Part shown: piece by piece, positions 1-11,254 of the stretch | How the letters are laid out: each line of letters opens with the position of its first letter | Position numbering within the stretch: the stretch's first letter is position 1 | Source: Halocaridina rubra | Lineage: Eukaryota > Arthropoda > Malacostraca > Decapoda > Atyidae | Direction of reading: 5' to 3' | DNA: 64,000 nt | Assembly: GCA_037179515.1 (NCBI GenBank) | Contig: JAXCGZ010005720.1 | Location: forward strand, 17,501 to 81,500 | Made by a program: the position numbers and the translations under genes | The notes under the pieces: generated by a model | Told to the model about the DNA's origin: nothing | The model's input: only the letters and a program-made list of their open reading frames with translations | Database searches by the model: none

Positions 1-296
1 TCTCTCTCTGCCTCTCTTCTTCTACTTAGGTAATCATTTATTGCTCTTTTATAGATCTACCAGGCATTTATGTTTTTGCTCCTATACCTTTTCCAGCATT
101 TGTCTCTCCACTCCTTAGCTCTTTTACACTCATTAACGAACCATTTCTCTGGCATGATTTACACCTACTTTGGTGATAGGTATGCAGCAGTCTACTATCT
201 TCCCATTTTTCTCTCAAAAGATGTCGTACATTTCTTGTACAGATTTTTTGTAAAATAAGGTCCTCCAGTCAATAACTGCAAAGAGCTCATTCATTT
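1..296 (-). pseudogene. CR1-like LINE fragment (endonuclease-RT linker)
   Basis: This stretch aligns over its whole length with 6885-7185 of the longer minus-strand LINE further in, so it is a second, truncated copy of the same family running off the left edge. It covers the end of the endonuclease and the beginning of the RT part. It keeps TGG (Trp) at 265-267 where the longer copy has a TAG stop. A few small indels break the frame elsewhere. The homology ends near 296, just before GA-rich DNA. Confidence 0.8.
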
Positions 297-411
297 GTGT
301 GTGAGAGAAAGAAAGAGAGAGAGAGAGTTGAATGGAATGTAATGGTAATTTTCAGTCTTTCCATTGGCATTAAACAGCAAGGAAAGTCATTTGTCATAAA
401 CTGAAAAAATT

Positions 412-412
<1 letters not shown>

Positions 413-490
<78 letters not shown>
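413..490. repeat. (GA)n microsatellite
   Basis: About 78 bp of almost pure GA dinucleotide. A shorter GA-rich run lies at 303-330, and the two are flanked by similar short sequences (a variant of 'ttcagtctttcca' follows each), so the local unit looks duplicated. Confidence 0.95.
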
Positions 491-493
<3 letters not shown>

Positions 494-599
494 GTGTGCA
501 TGTGTGTGTTAAATGAAATGTAATAGTAAGTTTCAGTCTTTCCAATGGCATTAAGCAGCAAAAAAGTCAATTGTCAGAAACTAGAAAATTTACAGTTAA

Positions 600-819
600 T
601 AAATTTTTCCTACAGGTATACACCACTTTGAGAAATTGCTTTGGAAAAGTGGATAGCAACAAAAATTTAGTGCAAAGTATAATCTTTAATTTTCCGCGAC
701 TAACATGGACATCTCTACAGATGCTTGGGATAAAAGAATTGGACTACATATCAAAGCTTCCAAGTAACACTAGTTTGCTTTATGATCCACTATATAATGA
801 CACAACCTACACTGCCTAG
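600..819 (+). other. Possible coding fragment of unknown origin
   Basis: After a good acceptor-like tract ending in CAG (about 601-615) the sequence stays open to a TAG at 817-819. The peptide includes IIFNFPRLTWTSL and MLGIKELDYISKL. I do not recognise it. Its phase does not match the downstream exons, which all enter in phase 1, so it is probably not part of that gene. It may be a decayed exon or TE fragment, or chance. Confidence 0.2.
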
Positions 820-1712
820 AGGAGGATTTCAGTATGGACAAATTCACACGTATCATTTCCACTTTTTAACAAACTGACAATGGTGCAACTTTTACAGAGG
901 AGGATGTTTTAAAAATGCCTATAGTTTAATAAAGAGGTTCTGTCTCAATATTCTCTTTGGAAAACAGTTTTACTCTCATCCCTCCAAGCAATTGGAGTTT
1001 CTTATGTCATAGGGAATGGACTGTCCTGTCCAAAGCATCTGTCTTCCTAGAGTCCTCGGAAAAGACCTTTAGGCTTGGAATTCAACCTCTTAGTAGATGA
1101 TGAGAACTAAATGTTAGCCCAAGATATATTATTAGGCAGTGATCCTGAAATAATTGTGTTAAATGCCTACATGATATAGAGGAATGCAAAATAATAGTTT
1201 TACTTTTGGAACTTTTTGTCGACCCAAAAGCAAAGTCAGCACGAATCCTTCCCTCTTCACTCAAGGATTTTATAGTTAATAGGAAACTCAGTTGAGTGTC
1301 TCCCATGCTAACGAAGATAACCAGTTCTACCTTTTTAAGTCTTGGTCCCTTTATTTATCTTGGTAAACATATGACTGCAATACTTAAATTTCTTGATAAT
1401 TATTAAGAGTGTTTGACAGACAGGTAGGCTGGCATCTACCTGCAAAGAAGCCTCACGCAAATATAGTATACTGTACTCCTTTTTTCCTGCATGTCTTTGC
1501 TTTCAAACTTCAGTAAAAGTTTCTTTGAAGTGACTCATAGAGATCAAGTAATTTCATTAGTATTTCTTAAATCAGAGTTATTGTTCAAGAGAAATGCTTT
1601 ACTAATATTAGAGAGTTCATGCTTATGTTATCTTGGGTGTGTTATAATGTATGATAATGGTTTATAGAATTATTAATGTTATCAATATACTTGTTGTATC
1701 CACATTTTGCAG
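820..1712. other. Non-coding stretch, nothing recognised
   Basis: Frames are broken by frequent stops and no repeat shared with the rest of the window was noticed. The 3' end, with a pyrimidine-rich tract and TTTTGCAG, is the acceptor of the next exon. Treated as intron or upstream sequence. Confidence 0.5.
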
Positions 1713-1826
1713 CCCCAGTATGTACTCTGCCAGTGTCCGAACCTTTACAAGAGCCACATTCTTCTACATTACATGAAGAGCCATCACCTGAAGAAATCAG
1801 ATCAAAAGACTCCCTGCCCAGTGACG
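1713..1826 (+). CDS. Internal exon 1 (visible) of a host bZIP-like gene
   Basis: The exon is bounded by TTTTGCAG before 1713 and GTAAAA after 1826. Read in phase 1 it is open and encodes an acidic, Ser/Pro-rich segment (for example EEPSPEEIRSKDSLPSD), typical of a disordered linker. It ends in phase 1 and joins in frame to 2674-2751. The gene must begin upstream, outside the window or in unrecognised exons. No domain can be named from this piece. Support comes from the chain of five exons that all share phase 1 and consensus splice sites. Confidence 0.6.
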
Positions 1827-2673
1827 GTAAAAAATGATGTTTTATTTTTTATATTATATTTTTATAATTTATTTATATATTTTTATAATTTATTTATACT
1901 TTTAATTAAAATTTCTCACTTATTACTTGATCATAGTGCTTCTCTAAAATGATCTTTAATGATTAACTGGGTGTCATTTATGTAAATTTTATGCATCTAA
2001 GTCACCGTCCATTTTGAGTTTAGAAAGTTCAGTTAATTTCCATATCAGGTAGTAAATGTTTGCCTCAGTTGTCAGTTGTGAAATTAATTCTTTACTAAAT
2101 ATCTTTGTTGTTTTCTAGTATATATGTATTTCATCAAATAGCATATTGTGGACTTACATAAGACTGCCCAGGACAGTTCGATGTTAAGTCTTACTTCACT
2201 TATGGTTCTTTATCTATGCCTACATCAACACTGAATATTCTCGGATATTTATTACACATCACTTATTATCCCTTCACATCTGACAAGTCGCAATACTCCC
2301 CATCTCTATTGTTCTCTATATTTTCTTCGTGCCCAGGCCCGATATGGGTATATTTTTTTTTTTTATTTTTTTTTTGCCCATCCTGGTGTCACATTAAAAA
2401 AAAAAAAATTGCAACTACAGCGTACATTCCCCTTTCTAAATCTGTACATGTTTTCCCTTACACAATTCAGTAAATATCTCCCTCAAATTAATCACTGTGA
2501 GTCGATCACTCTTATTTTTATATCTCAAACCTGAGCATTGCTCTGACAGAAGATAATTAAATAACAATTATGGTGACTAGATAGTTAGCGTTATATAAAG
2601 TTGTTTGCATTCCATGAATGAGGCATTTCAGTTACAAATAAATGCAGAGGTCCATCTTGTGTTATCTTTGCAG
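1827..2673. other. Intron, with one dispersed repeat inside
   Basis: AT-rich intron between the first two visible exons, beginning GTAAAA and ending TTTGCAG. Apart from the repeat copy at 2215-2412, nothing was recognised. Confidence 0.55.
2215..2412 (+). repeat. Dispersed repeat (R1) with GGTGTCACA tail
   Basis: One copy of a roughly 200-bp repeat that recurs at 19908-20096, 29908-30060 and, inverted, within 8725-9988 and 32143-33080. Hallmarks are TCCCTTCACATCTGACA, TTCGTGCCCAGGCCCGAT and a final CCTGGTGTCACA followed by an A run. The tail resembles the 3' end of the jockey-like LINEs here, which suggests a SINE or LINE-tail derivative. Confidence 0.75.
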
Positions 2674-2751
2674 TTCCACTACCTTCTCAGCAGTCATCAG
2701 ATCCATATCCTTTTAAATCACATCAGTCAGGTCATGTCCTGCTAAATCAAG
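2674..2751 (+). CDS. Internal exon 2 of the host bZIP-like gene
   Basis: A 78-bp exon between CTTTGCAG and GTAAGG. It is a multiple of three, enters and leaves in phase 1, and has no stop in that phase. It encodes a Ser/Gln/His-rich linker including PLPSQQSSDPYPF. A symmetric phase-1 exon can be skipped without breaking the frame. The next exon is 17.9 kb away at 20621, across a transposon-filled intron. Confidence 0.6.
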
Positions 2752-3839
2752 GTAAGGGTAAATGTATTCTGACATCTTGATACTATTTTTATTATACTTT
2801 AATAAAATTTTTAATTAAAAAGTTCTTCCTCATTAAGCACCTCGTTTCAAGAGGTGTTGTTTACGTAAATTTTATGTACAGTATCTGTGTCATGTTACAC
2901 TCATATCTGGTATATTTCCAGGGCAGGAGTAGTAGAACTCCATTTTCTCCCAGCTGTGAAATTATTTTTTTAAAAGTATCTTTAATACATTTTATTATAT
3001 TTGTTTATCCCTCAGTTGCATATGCAACTATGTTTTCCATTCAGATGCATGTAGGTTATGCTCAACAATCATCAGCCCATTATGCAATACAGATCTAATA
3101 ACAAAATATCTAGAAAATTCTCTTAACCCATGAAAATTTTGGAGGTTTTCTATAAAAACGAATTTCATGAATATTTAAATGTATATCATTAACTTTCTAT
3201 CAATAAGTGAAAGAATATGCAGTACATTACTAATAGCAGGTATCAGTTTTTTCTGACTTACTAGTTTTTGGCAGCCTTTCTCAAATAGAGGTCCACAGAA
3301 GCCTAGAAAGTTCCCTGAGAGCTTGTTAGGGTTTATGCAAGAGATAGTGTTCTCAAAATAATACACGAGTACTGTAGAAAATTATATGTGATGGCTTGTT
3401 GTACTTGTCATATGTTGTTTGAATATTACATTGCCAGTTATCTTTACAATCTCAATTATTCTCTACAAATTGATCATACTGACATGTAATGCACTTTAAA
3501 TATAAGGTTCCTTAAAGTATGAAAATTTATTTCAAGGATTTCGTCAGGGTAAAAAAGGTTGACTTAGGCTGGTTTAAGGTATGCAATCTTTATTTTTTAA
3601 TTTATGCCTCTCAGAATCCTAGGTATTTTGGAGGTAACCAAGATTAGTAAAAAACTCGACTAAATAGTCTCTCACAAAACAAATAATATGTTAAGAAGGC
3701 ACTACAATCTACAATACACGTTTTAGTAGATATAACAGTCAGACAATATCTTTTCTTACATCTTGTGCAAATAAGGAGTTCAGGGGCATAATCCTCCTGA
3801 AGGAGTGGTTGAATGACTAACCATTATCTGCTGGATGGA
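2752..3839. other. Start of the 17.9-kb intron; nothing recognised
   Basis: Begins with GTAAGG at 2752. AT-rich with short unconnected ORFs only. No repeat shared with other parts of the window was seen here. The transposons that fill the rest of the intron start at about 3840. Confidence 0.5.
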
Positions 3840-4990
3840 ATATTGAGAATGGATGAAAGAAGAAGGGAGGGAGGAGGAGTCTTGAAAGTGAGTGAGCTGA
3901 ATAAGAAAGAAAGACTGAGTAACAGAAGTCTATGGAATTTGTAGAAAGTAACGAAAGAAAAGTGGAACTGGGAGTGATAAAGGAAATGTTCTTAGAAGGA
4001 AGTTTTGAAATGTGCAGTAGTAGTGTTTGGAATAGAATGAAGGTGTGGAGGCAGAAGGAAATGTTGGTAATGGTGAATTAAGAGATGATTGCAGCTGCTG
4101 CAGAAGAGAAGTGTGCATATGAAGTATGGTTTCAAAGAGAAGGTGAAATGAAGCAAGAGAGGTATAAATTGAAGATGGTATTTTGAAGATCGTGGTAATA
4201 GAGGCCAAGATAAAAGCAGAGATATGGTGGGACAGATTGTTTGTTTAAGAATTTAGGAACAAATAAATAGATGTTTTGTATTGAAGTGGATAGAGTGTAG
4301 AGAAGTGAGTCTGTTATGGAGGATATACACACTGGCATTTGATAATGGACGAGAGGCAACTTAGGGAAATGGGGTGAGTATTTTAAGGAACTGTTCAATG
4401 TGGAGGATGATAGAGACGTGGAGATTGTGGCTGTAGGAGATGCTAGGAAAATTACATTGATTTGTGCAGGGAATGACCTTGTAATTACAAGAGGGAAGGT
4501 ACATGTGACACAGAATATGAAAGCAGGGAGGCAAAGCGCCAGGGTTTTATGGCTGTCATGCAGAATACTTGCCAAAAGTGGAGGAAAAGGTTTTGGAGTG
4601 GATGGTAGGGCTGTTGTTGTGCATTTCAGGAAAGGGAGGATCCTAGGTGACTGGAGTACTGCATGCGTAGTCCCAATTTATAACTGGAAGGGAGAGATGT
4701 ATGGATCCAGTATGCTTAGGAGAATAATTTTTTTTAGTTAGGATGGCAATGTGTATAGGAGCGTTGATTGAGGGAATTAGGAGCAGAACTGAGAGTGATG
4801 GGGAAAGAACTGTGTGGACTCGGGATAGGAATAGGATGTGTCACTTAAGTGATGGCTAAAATAAAGGTGTGTGAGAGGTACTTCCATAAAGTAAGAACAT
4901 GTATTTGGCTTTCATGGACATTGTGAAAGTGTATGACAGAATTGACAAAGGAGCTTTTGAAGCTTGTTGTGATTGTATGGAATAAAAGGA
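3840..4990 (+). pseudogene. Decayed LINE, same family as the one at 62.4 kb
   Basis: Broken peptides line up in order with the LINE at 62391-64000. GEYFKELFNVEDDRD corresponds to AEYFEWLLNLKEDRE, followed by VAVG in both. Further on, YLAFMDIVKVYDRID in shifted frames matches RT motif A (FLDLEKAYDRV). There are many stops and frameshifts, so it is an old, dead copy. It abuts the 3' end of the minus-strand CR1-like LINE. Confidence 0.65.
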
Positions 4991-5130
4991 AGTTAGTTAC
5001 AAGTGGTAAAAGGCTTTTACATGATTATTATTATTATTATTATTATTATTATTGTGATTACCTAATTGTGTTTACGGGAAAGAGCCCAAAGCTCGTATCT
5101 TCCCGTCTCCTGATCGGTTCCATTTTATAC

Positions 5131-7113
5131 TTAGTGATACTTATCATACCTGTCCTTAAAACTATGGATTGAGATAGCATTAACTACCTCCTCGCTTAGC
5201 GAATTCCAATTATCAACTACTCTTACACTGAAAAAGTATTTCCTTACATCCTGCAAAGAAGTTTTCTTACGAAGCTTCAAACTATGACCTCTAGTTCTAG
5301 AGCCAGCCATATCAAAATATCGATCCCTATCCACTCTATAATAACCATGAAGGAATTTAAAGACTGTCACCATATCCCCCCTCACTCTTCTAGCTTCGAG
5401 TGATGGTAAGTCTAATTCCCTCAGCCTCTCATCATAACTGAGATTGCGTATTTCTGGCACCAGTTTCGTGGCATGTCTTTGAACTTTTTCAAGCTTAGCT
5501 ATGTGCTTTTTCAAGTGCGGATTCCAAAAGGGGGCTGCATATTCGAGGTTTGGCCTCACATAGGTTACATAAATATTTCTGAACATTTCCTTGTCCATGT
5601 GCCTGAAGGCTACCCTTACATTTGATAAGAATGCATATGCTGCCCTTACTATGCCATTTATATGTATTTCTGGAGACAAATCTGCCAGTATGTTTACTCC
5701 TAGATCTCTCTCATTTTCTGTCTCTAGAAGTTGTACTCCAGCCACCGAGTAGTCAAGCTTGGGCCTTCTTGTACTTGTACCCATTCTCATTACCTTACAT
5801 TTTGAAGTATTGAATTTCATTAGCCACTTTTCTGACCACTCATGCAGATTATTTAGATCCTCCTGAAGTTCTCTACCATTGTTCTCGTTTTTTACTTTCT
5901 TCACAATCTTTGCATCATCTGCAAACATATTCATGAATGAATTTACAGACTCTGGTAGGTCATTTACATATACAAGGAACAAAAGTGGCCCTAAAACTGA
6001 ACCCTGTGGAACTCCACTACTAACTCTTCTCCATTCAGACACTGAGTGTCTTACTCTAACCCTCTGTTCCCTTCCTTCTAAGTAAGTTTTTATCCATTCC
6101 AAAACATTTCCACCTATTCTAGCCATTGATTGCAGCTTCCTAATAAGTCTCCCATGTGGAACAGTGTCAAACGCTTTCTGGAAGTCTAGGAATATGCAAT
6201 CTGCCCAGCCCTCTCTTTCCTGTAAGATTTGGCTTACCTCATCATAAAATTTTAATAAGTTTGTTACTGTTGATCTACCTTCTCTGAAGCCATGTTGCCT
6301 CACTGACAAAAAGTTGAAGGATTCCAAGTGAAGAGAGATATGTTTCCTTAGTAGTTTCTCCATAACTTTGCAAACTATGCTGGTCAAGGACACTGGTCTA
6401 TAGTTCAAAGCCGTATCCCTCCTTCCCTTTTTGAAGATAGGTATCACATTTGCTTGTTTCCAGCATCTTGGAATCTCCCCCGACTCTAGTGACTCCTTAA
6501 ATATGATACTTAGTGCCACTGATATTGTGTTTGCGCATTTTTTAAGCACATGAGGGGATATGTCATCAGGACCTGTAGCTTTATGAACATCTAAATCCAT
6601 CAGCGCTTTGCATACCTCTGTGGCTGTAAGGTTGATGTTCTCTAATACCGGCCCTTGAGCTTCTATCACTGCAATCTGACGGGGTGGGGTATTTTCTACT
6701 GTAAATACTGACTGAAACTCCTTGTTCAATTCTTTGCAGATCTCTTCATCCGTCTCAGTGATGCTTCCATCCGCTCTCTTTAGCCTTAAAACCTGTTCTT
6801 TTACCTTCAGTTTTCCTCTGATAAAGCTGTGGAAAAGCTTGGGATTTTCTTTAGCCTTCCTGGTGATGTCCCTCTCATAGTCTCTCTCTGCCTCTCTCCT
6901 TTTACTTAGGTAGTCATTTCTTGCTCTTTTGTAGGTTTGCCAGGCATTTATGTTTTTTCTCCTATACCTTTTCCAGCATTTGTCTCTCCACTCCTTAGCT
7001 CTTTTACACCCATTATCGAACCATTTCTCTCTGGCATGAATTACACCTACTTTGGTGACAGGTATGCAGCAATCTACTATCTTCCCATATTTCTCACAAA
7101 AGATGTCATACAT
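5131..7113 (-). CDS. Reverse transcriptase part of CR1-like LINE ORF2
   Basis: An uninterrupted 660-codon stretch. It copies element RNA into DNA at a nicked target. Visible RT landmarks in order are KATGPDDISPHVLKK (about residues 178-192), NYRPVSLTSIVCKVMEKL, QHGFREGRSTVTNL, FLDFQKAFDTVPHG (motif A Asp), SGVPQGSVLGPLLFLVYVND, and the catalytic FADD box (MFADDAKIV). The C-terminal region has HSLKLRKK and VVDNWNSL, typical of CR1/jockey-like enzymes. The Met start is not the true start: the frame continues upstream through a single TAG into the endonuclease. This half looks young and intact. Confidence 0.9.
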   Translation of the reverse strand: MYDIFCEKYGKIVDCCIPVTKVGVIHAREKWFDNGCKRAKEWRDKCWKRYRRKNINAWQTYKRARNDYLSKRREAERDYERDITRKAKENPKLFHSFIRGKLKVKEQVLRLKRADGSITETDEEICKELNKEFQSVFTVENTPPRQIAVIEAQGPVLENINLTATEVCKALMDLDVHKATGPDDISPHVLKKCANTISVALSIIFKESLESGEIPRCWKQANVIPIFKKGRRDTALNYRPVSLTSIVCKVMEKLLRKHISLHLESFNFLSVRQHGFREGRSTVTNLLKFYDEVSQILQEREGWADCIFLDFQKAFDTVPHGRLIRKLQSMARIGGNVLEWIKTYLEGREQRVRVRHSVSEWRRVSSGVPQGSVLGPLLFLVYVNDLPESVNSFMNMFADDAKIVKKVKNENNGRELQEDLNNLHEWSEKWLMKFNTSKCKVMRMGTSTRRPKLDYSVAGVQLLETENERDLGVNILADLSPEIHINGIVRAAYAFLSNVRVAFRHMDKEMFRNIYVTYVRPNLEYAAPFWNPHLKKHIAKLEKVQRHATKLVPEIRNLSYDERLRELDLPSLEARRVRGDMVTVFKFLHGYYRVDRDRYFDMAGSRTRGHSLKLRKKTSLQDVRKYFFSVRVVDNWNSLSEEVVNAISIHSFKDRYDKYH

Positions 7114-7146
7114 TTCTTGTACAGATTTGTTGTAAAATAAGGTTCT

Positions 7147-7949
7147 CTAGTCAATAACTGCAAAAAGCTCATTCATTTTGATGTAATCTCCTTTCGGATA
7201 GTTCCTCCTCATGTCCTCAGTGCCTCTACTCTCAGGAAGAATATCTTCAATGATATACTCCATCAACAACACACAGTGGTCACTCTTTCCAATTGTTGGT
7301 TCATACTCAATTTTTTCAATATCCAACACATTATCTGTGAACACTAGATCAAGTAGTGATGGCTCATCCCCACCCCTGGCCCTTGTTGGTTCCATTACAT
7401 GTTGGTGTAGGAAATTCCCTTGTACGCAATCTAGGAATCTTGCCCCGAATGAGTCCTCACCACTGTGTGGGTCAAGATTTATCCAATCTATCTCTTTATG
7501 ATTAAAGTCTCCCATAATCAAAATCCTACATTTTTTTCCCGTGCCATGTTAACAACTGAGTTTATGACTTCAATAGTACCTATATGACTTTCCTCATAAA
7601 CTTCAAGCCTATTTTGGTTCCTTGGTGGGTTGTATACAACAGTTATTATAATGCTCTCTGACCCAGTATTTATGCGAGCAACAAGAAATTACTTGAACTC
7701 ACTTTCTATAGCCAAGTTTATTTCTTCGACTTGAATCCTTTCACTTATGAGCAGTGCTATCCCTCCACCAGTCCTCTCAGATCTTTCAACCCTTAGTATT
7801 CTGAAACCCTTAGGAAAAACTGTGACACTGTTTATGTCCTCACTCAACTTAGTCTCTGTAATTGCTACTATATCTGCCTTACTGTTGTGAATCCTATCTT
7901 TTAATTCTACTGCCTTACCAGCTAATCCATCAGCATTTGTGTATAACAA
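7147..7949 (-). pseudogene. Endonuclease part of the CR1-like LINE, broken
   Basis: The N-terminal piece (7949-7692) has LLYTNADGLAGK and ADIVAITETKLSED, the usual start of the AP-type endonuclease with its catalytic Glu. After a TAA at 7689-7691 the frame continues (VARINTGSES, VVYNPPRNQN). A one-base shift in an A run near 7535 leads to IMGDFNHKEIDW and later GKSDHCVLL, which are the catalytic GDFN and SDH boxes. TAG at 7147-7149 separates it from the RT, in the same frame. Three lesions make this copy inactive as read. Confidence 0.85.
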
Positions 7950-8237
7950 TCTTAATGAGGCCCCATCCCCTGATCTTCTGTCATTATCTTTATCTCCCCT
8001 TTGTCTGGAAGAACTCTGTAATGAAAATTTTTCTTCTGTTCTTCATTTCTTTCATCATTTAACCTTCTTGCCTCTTGCAACAAGTTTTTGATCTTTCCCA
8101 TCTCTTCCTGTGTTCTTTGAATTCTTGAAGGTCTTTTAGACTTTTTTTTCTCAACAATATTTCCCTACATGTTTCCGTGTGTGTATGCATGTGTGTATGC
8201 ATGCATGCATGCGTATGTTTTTGCATGCGTGCTTGTG

Positions 8238-8350
8238 TGCTTAATTGTGCTTACATCAAAGAGCCCTATGCTTGTAACTCCATATCTCCTAATCGGTTAC
8301 ATTTTTATACTATAACTGTCTGAATACAGTTAGCATTACCTATGCATTTA
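8238..8350 (-). repeat. 3'-UTR fragment of the CR1-like LINE
   Basis: Aligns with 5060-5180: shared CTAATTGTG...TTAC, AAAGAGCCC, CTCCTAATCGGTT and TAGCATTA. It is a solo 3' end in the same orientation as the nearby element, preceded by a GCATGTGTGTATGCATGC-rich stretch. Confidence 0.65.
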
Positions 8351-8354
8351 GTAG

Positions 8355-8535
8355 GGGGCCATGGTAGTTTAGTGGTGGAGCACATGACTAGGAGAGTGAC
8401 AAACTTGACCACTGAGGATTTGATCTCACTGCAGGGCAGTAGGAAGATCATTCAGCCTTTAACCCACCAGCTCCAACCTGTCTGATTCCAGCTTCATTCT
8501 AGTGGGAACTAATTGTGTGTGTAGAAAAAAAAAAA
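8355..8535 (+). repeat. tRNA-derived SINE
   Basis: Starts with a box-A-like TAGTTTAGTGG about 10 bp in and has a box-B-like GATTTGATCTC about 60 bp later. It is followed by a tRNA-unrelated body and an A run leading into (TA)n. The spacing suits an internal RNA polymerase III promoter. It cannot fold as a functional tRNA by eye. Confidence 0.6.
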
Positions 8536-8545
8536 AAAAAAATAA

Positions 8546-8653
<108 letters not shown>

Positions 8654-8724
8654 CTCTCGCTCTATCGCGGTTCACCTATCGCGGATTTTATTTTTTGGAA
8701 AAAAAAATAAAATAAAGATTATTG

Positions 8725-8925
8725 TGATGCCAGGATGGGCCAAAGAATGATAAAATAAAACAGCCTTTATCAGGCTGTAAAGAGAAACAGAGATGGAGAG
8801 TGTAATGACCTGTCAGATGTGAAGGGATTATAAAAGATGTGTAATGAATATCCAGCTCTCTGCTGGGTTTTAATATACCTCTGCATTACTTTCATGATGT
8901 CTATTCCAATAATTCTCCTTAGATC

Positions 8926-8984
<59 letters not shown>

Positions 8985-9078
8985 TTTAACAATAATTTTC
9001 CTTTGATGATGATTGTGGAGATTACTATCATCATTATTATTATTATTATTATTAATATTTTTATTATTATTATTAATA

Positions 9079-9142
<64 letters not shown>

Positions 9143-9257
9143 GGGCTCATCATTGTTTGTACATCTGTTGGTTTATTTACTTTAATAACTGCGTACAGTG
9201 CCCCTCCCTAGTTGGCAGGGACAAAGAGAGTGTGGGGGGTTGGGTAGAATAGAATAT

Positions 9258-9303
<46 letters not shown>

Positions 9304-9518
9304 TATTATTTTATTAATTTATTGCACCAAGGCGTCAGACATTACATGAGTTCATACAAATAATGCTTCAAATGGATACAAAACCAAGAATGAACATGGT
9401 TTACAGGGAGGTGTACATATTGATAAAACATTGCTGCATACTAACACACAACTCACAGTATGGCAGCACAGAGTACATTATATGCAAAAGTAAAGCTCAG
9501 AGAAACGCAGAATGCACA

Positions 9519-9615
<97 letters not shown>

Positions 9616-9699
9616 CTTTAATTAACTCTTGTTCATTCAACCAAAACTACAATATTTATTGTAAAAATAATGGTTTAATTACAAATTCGTAATAATAAT

Positions 9700-9753
<54 letters not shown>

Positions 9754-9801
9754 TATAATAATAATCTCCACAATCATCATCAAAGGAAAATTATTGTTAA
9801 A

Positions 9802-9857
<56 letters not shown>

Positions 9858-9988
9858 GAAGGTCTAAGGAGAATTTTTGGAATAGACATCATGAAAGTAA
9901 TGCAGAGGTATATTAAAACCCAGCAGAGAGCTGGATATTCATTGCACATCTTTTATAATCCCTTCACATCTGACAGGTCATTACAAGG
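8725..9988. repeat. Composite inverted repeat, copy 1
   Basis: The left arm (about 8815-9025) and right arm (about 9755-9988) are reverse complements. Both contain the R1 repeat end, GCTGGATATTCATT, GGAATAGACATCATGA, a long (TTA)n or (AAT)n tract and CTTTGATGATGATTGTGG. The left arm extends out to GATGCCAGGATGGGCC at 8730. The centre is asymmetric, with AAGGGCTCATCATTGTTTG at 9143, two GA tracts (9260-9299 and 9524-9613) and 220 bp of unrelated sequence between them. A second copy in the same orientation lies at 32143-33080. Confidence 0.75.
9524..9613. repeat. (GA)n microsatellite
   Basis: About 90 bp of pure GA in the centre of the inverted repeat. The Arg-Glu ORF across it is an artefact of the tract. 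Confidence 0.95.
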
Positions 9989-10019
9989 GTGATAGTAAAG
10001 TTTTAAAAATTCATAATCA

Positions 10020-10129
10020 AACCAGAACTCGTAATGGGTAATGGATATAAGCTTGATAAATTTAGGTTCAGAAGGGAAATTGGTGAAAAATGGCTTGGTA
10101 ATAATGCATGGAACAGGATTCCTAGTAGG

Positions 10130-10130
<1 letters not shown>
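10020..10130 (+). pseudogene. Short CR1-like LINE C-terminal fragment
   Basis: One frame reads GYKLDKFRFRREIGEKW then AWNRIPSRI. This matches the pattern near the C terminus of CR1/jockey-like RT proteins (compare HSLKLRKK...VVDNWNSL in the 5-7 kb element). It is cut by (TA)n at 10134. It is too short for a firm family call. Confidence 0.45.

Positions 10131-10133
<3 letters not shown>

Positions 10134-10216
<83 letters not shown>
10134..10216. repeat. (TA)n microsatellite
   Basis: About 83 bp of pure TA. Confidence 0.95.
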
Positions 10217-10218
<2 letters not shown>

Positions 10219-10308
10219 GATGATCTTTTCTTATCGTAATCCTCATTGTACTCGTGGAAGAAGTGTAAGAATTTTTTTTCTTTTTTTTCTTTTTAAGGTG
10301 TTCCTACT

Positions 10309-10568
<260 letters not shown>

Positions 10569-10786
10569 GGTATACCTCATCCAACGTCATTAATTGGTTC
10601 CAGGAGAGACGACTTAAGTTGAAAAATTACTTAAATCGAATTAGCTTGTCTCTAGGCTAGCCTAGATATACAGATATACTGTAGCAGTAGTATAGTTGGG
10701 TGGGATATGCCTTTTGCAGCGGCTCCCAAGTCTTGGTTTTGCTTTGCTAAATTGTTTGTGCGGTTTTTATTATTTGATTTCTTTTT

Positions 10787-11035
10787 TTAAATTTTTTTTT
10801 CTTTGACATCTTTTTCACTACAATATCTAAATAACAATATATTAGCAATTATTTCAATTTTCTTTTCTATATATGGTTGTGCTAAAAAACTATATTCTGT
10901 TCTTATTTGTGCATATGCTTCACAAAATAGTAGAAAATGTTCTAGGCTCTCTTCACATTGTTCACACGTTGGGCAGGTAGTATCTTTATTTTTAGATTCA
11001 TGTTCAGTAAACAAATTAATGAACTCTATTATGCT
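10787..11035 (-). pseudogene. C-terminal fragment of a non-LTR RT (Cys/His box)
   Basis: The minus-strand reading has TCPTCEQCEESLEHFLLFC, a C-x2-C-x8-H-x4-C arrangement seen at the C terminus of several non-LTR retrotransposon proteins. No RT catalytic motif is present. It ends in a poly-Lys run made by an AT-rich tract. The host element is uncertain. Confidence 0.4.
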
Positions 11036-11254
11036 AGTTGGCAACAGGCTTAGCATGGTGGCCAGTATTGCCAGATAAAGCGGATGTTTTTATTTTCAAA
11101 TGTAGGGTACATTTCAAGATATATATTAATTACAAGATTAATTACATAAAAATGTGCTCCATCTTTAAGATACTTGAAATAACTTACCAGCTTACATGTA
11201 TGTTTTTTATATTTATCATTTCTCTCATTTATGTAATCTGGCAACAATGATGGT

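Larger units (their letters stand above)
5024..8165 (-). mobile_element. CR1-like non-LTR retrotransposon, 5'-truncated
   Basis: Reading on the minus strand, the order is the end of an ORF1-like charged segment (about 8120-7960), an AP-type endonuclease (7949-7147), a reverse transcriptase (7113-5131), a short 3' UTR, and a terminal (ATA)n run at 5024-5054, as in LINEs that end in a microsatellite. A 3'-UTR fragment of the same family is at 8238-8350 and a linker fragment at 1-296. Visible lesions are a TAA (7689-7691), a one-base frameshift in an A run near 7535, and a TAG (7147-7149). Confidence 0.85.

Noticed and set aside
4132..4575. 147-codon minus-strand ORF, Ser/Leu rich
   Set aside because: It is the shadow of the decayed + strand LINE, whose AG-rich coding strand yields Ser/Leu-rich antisense frames.
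9363..9692. 109-codon ORF with a long Arg-Glu repeat
   Set aside because: The repeat is a GA microsatellite inside an inverted repeat. Flanking codons show no family signal.
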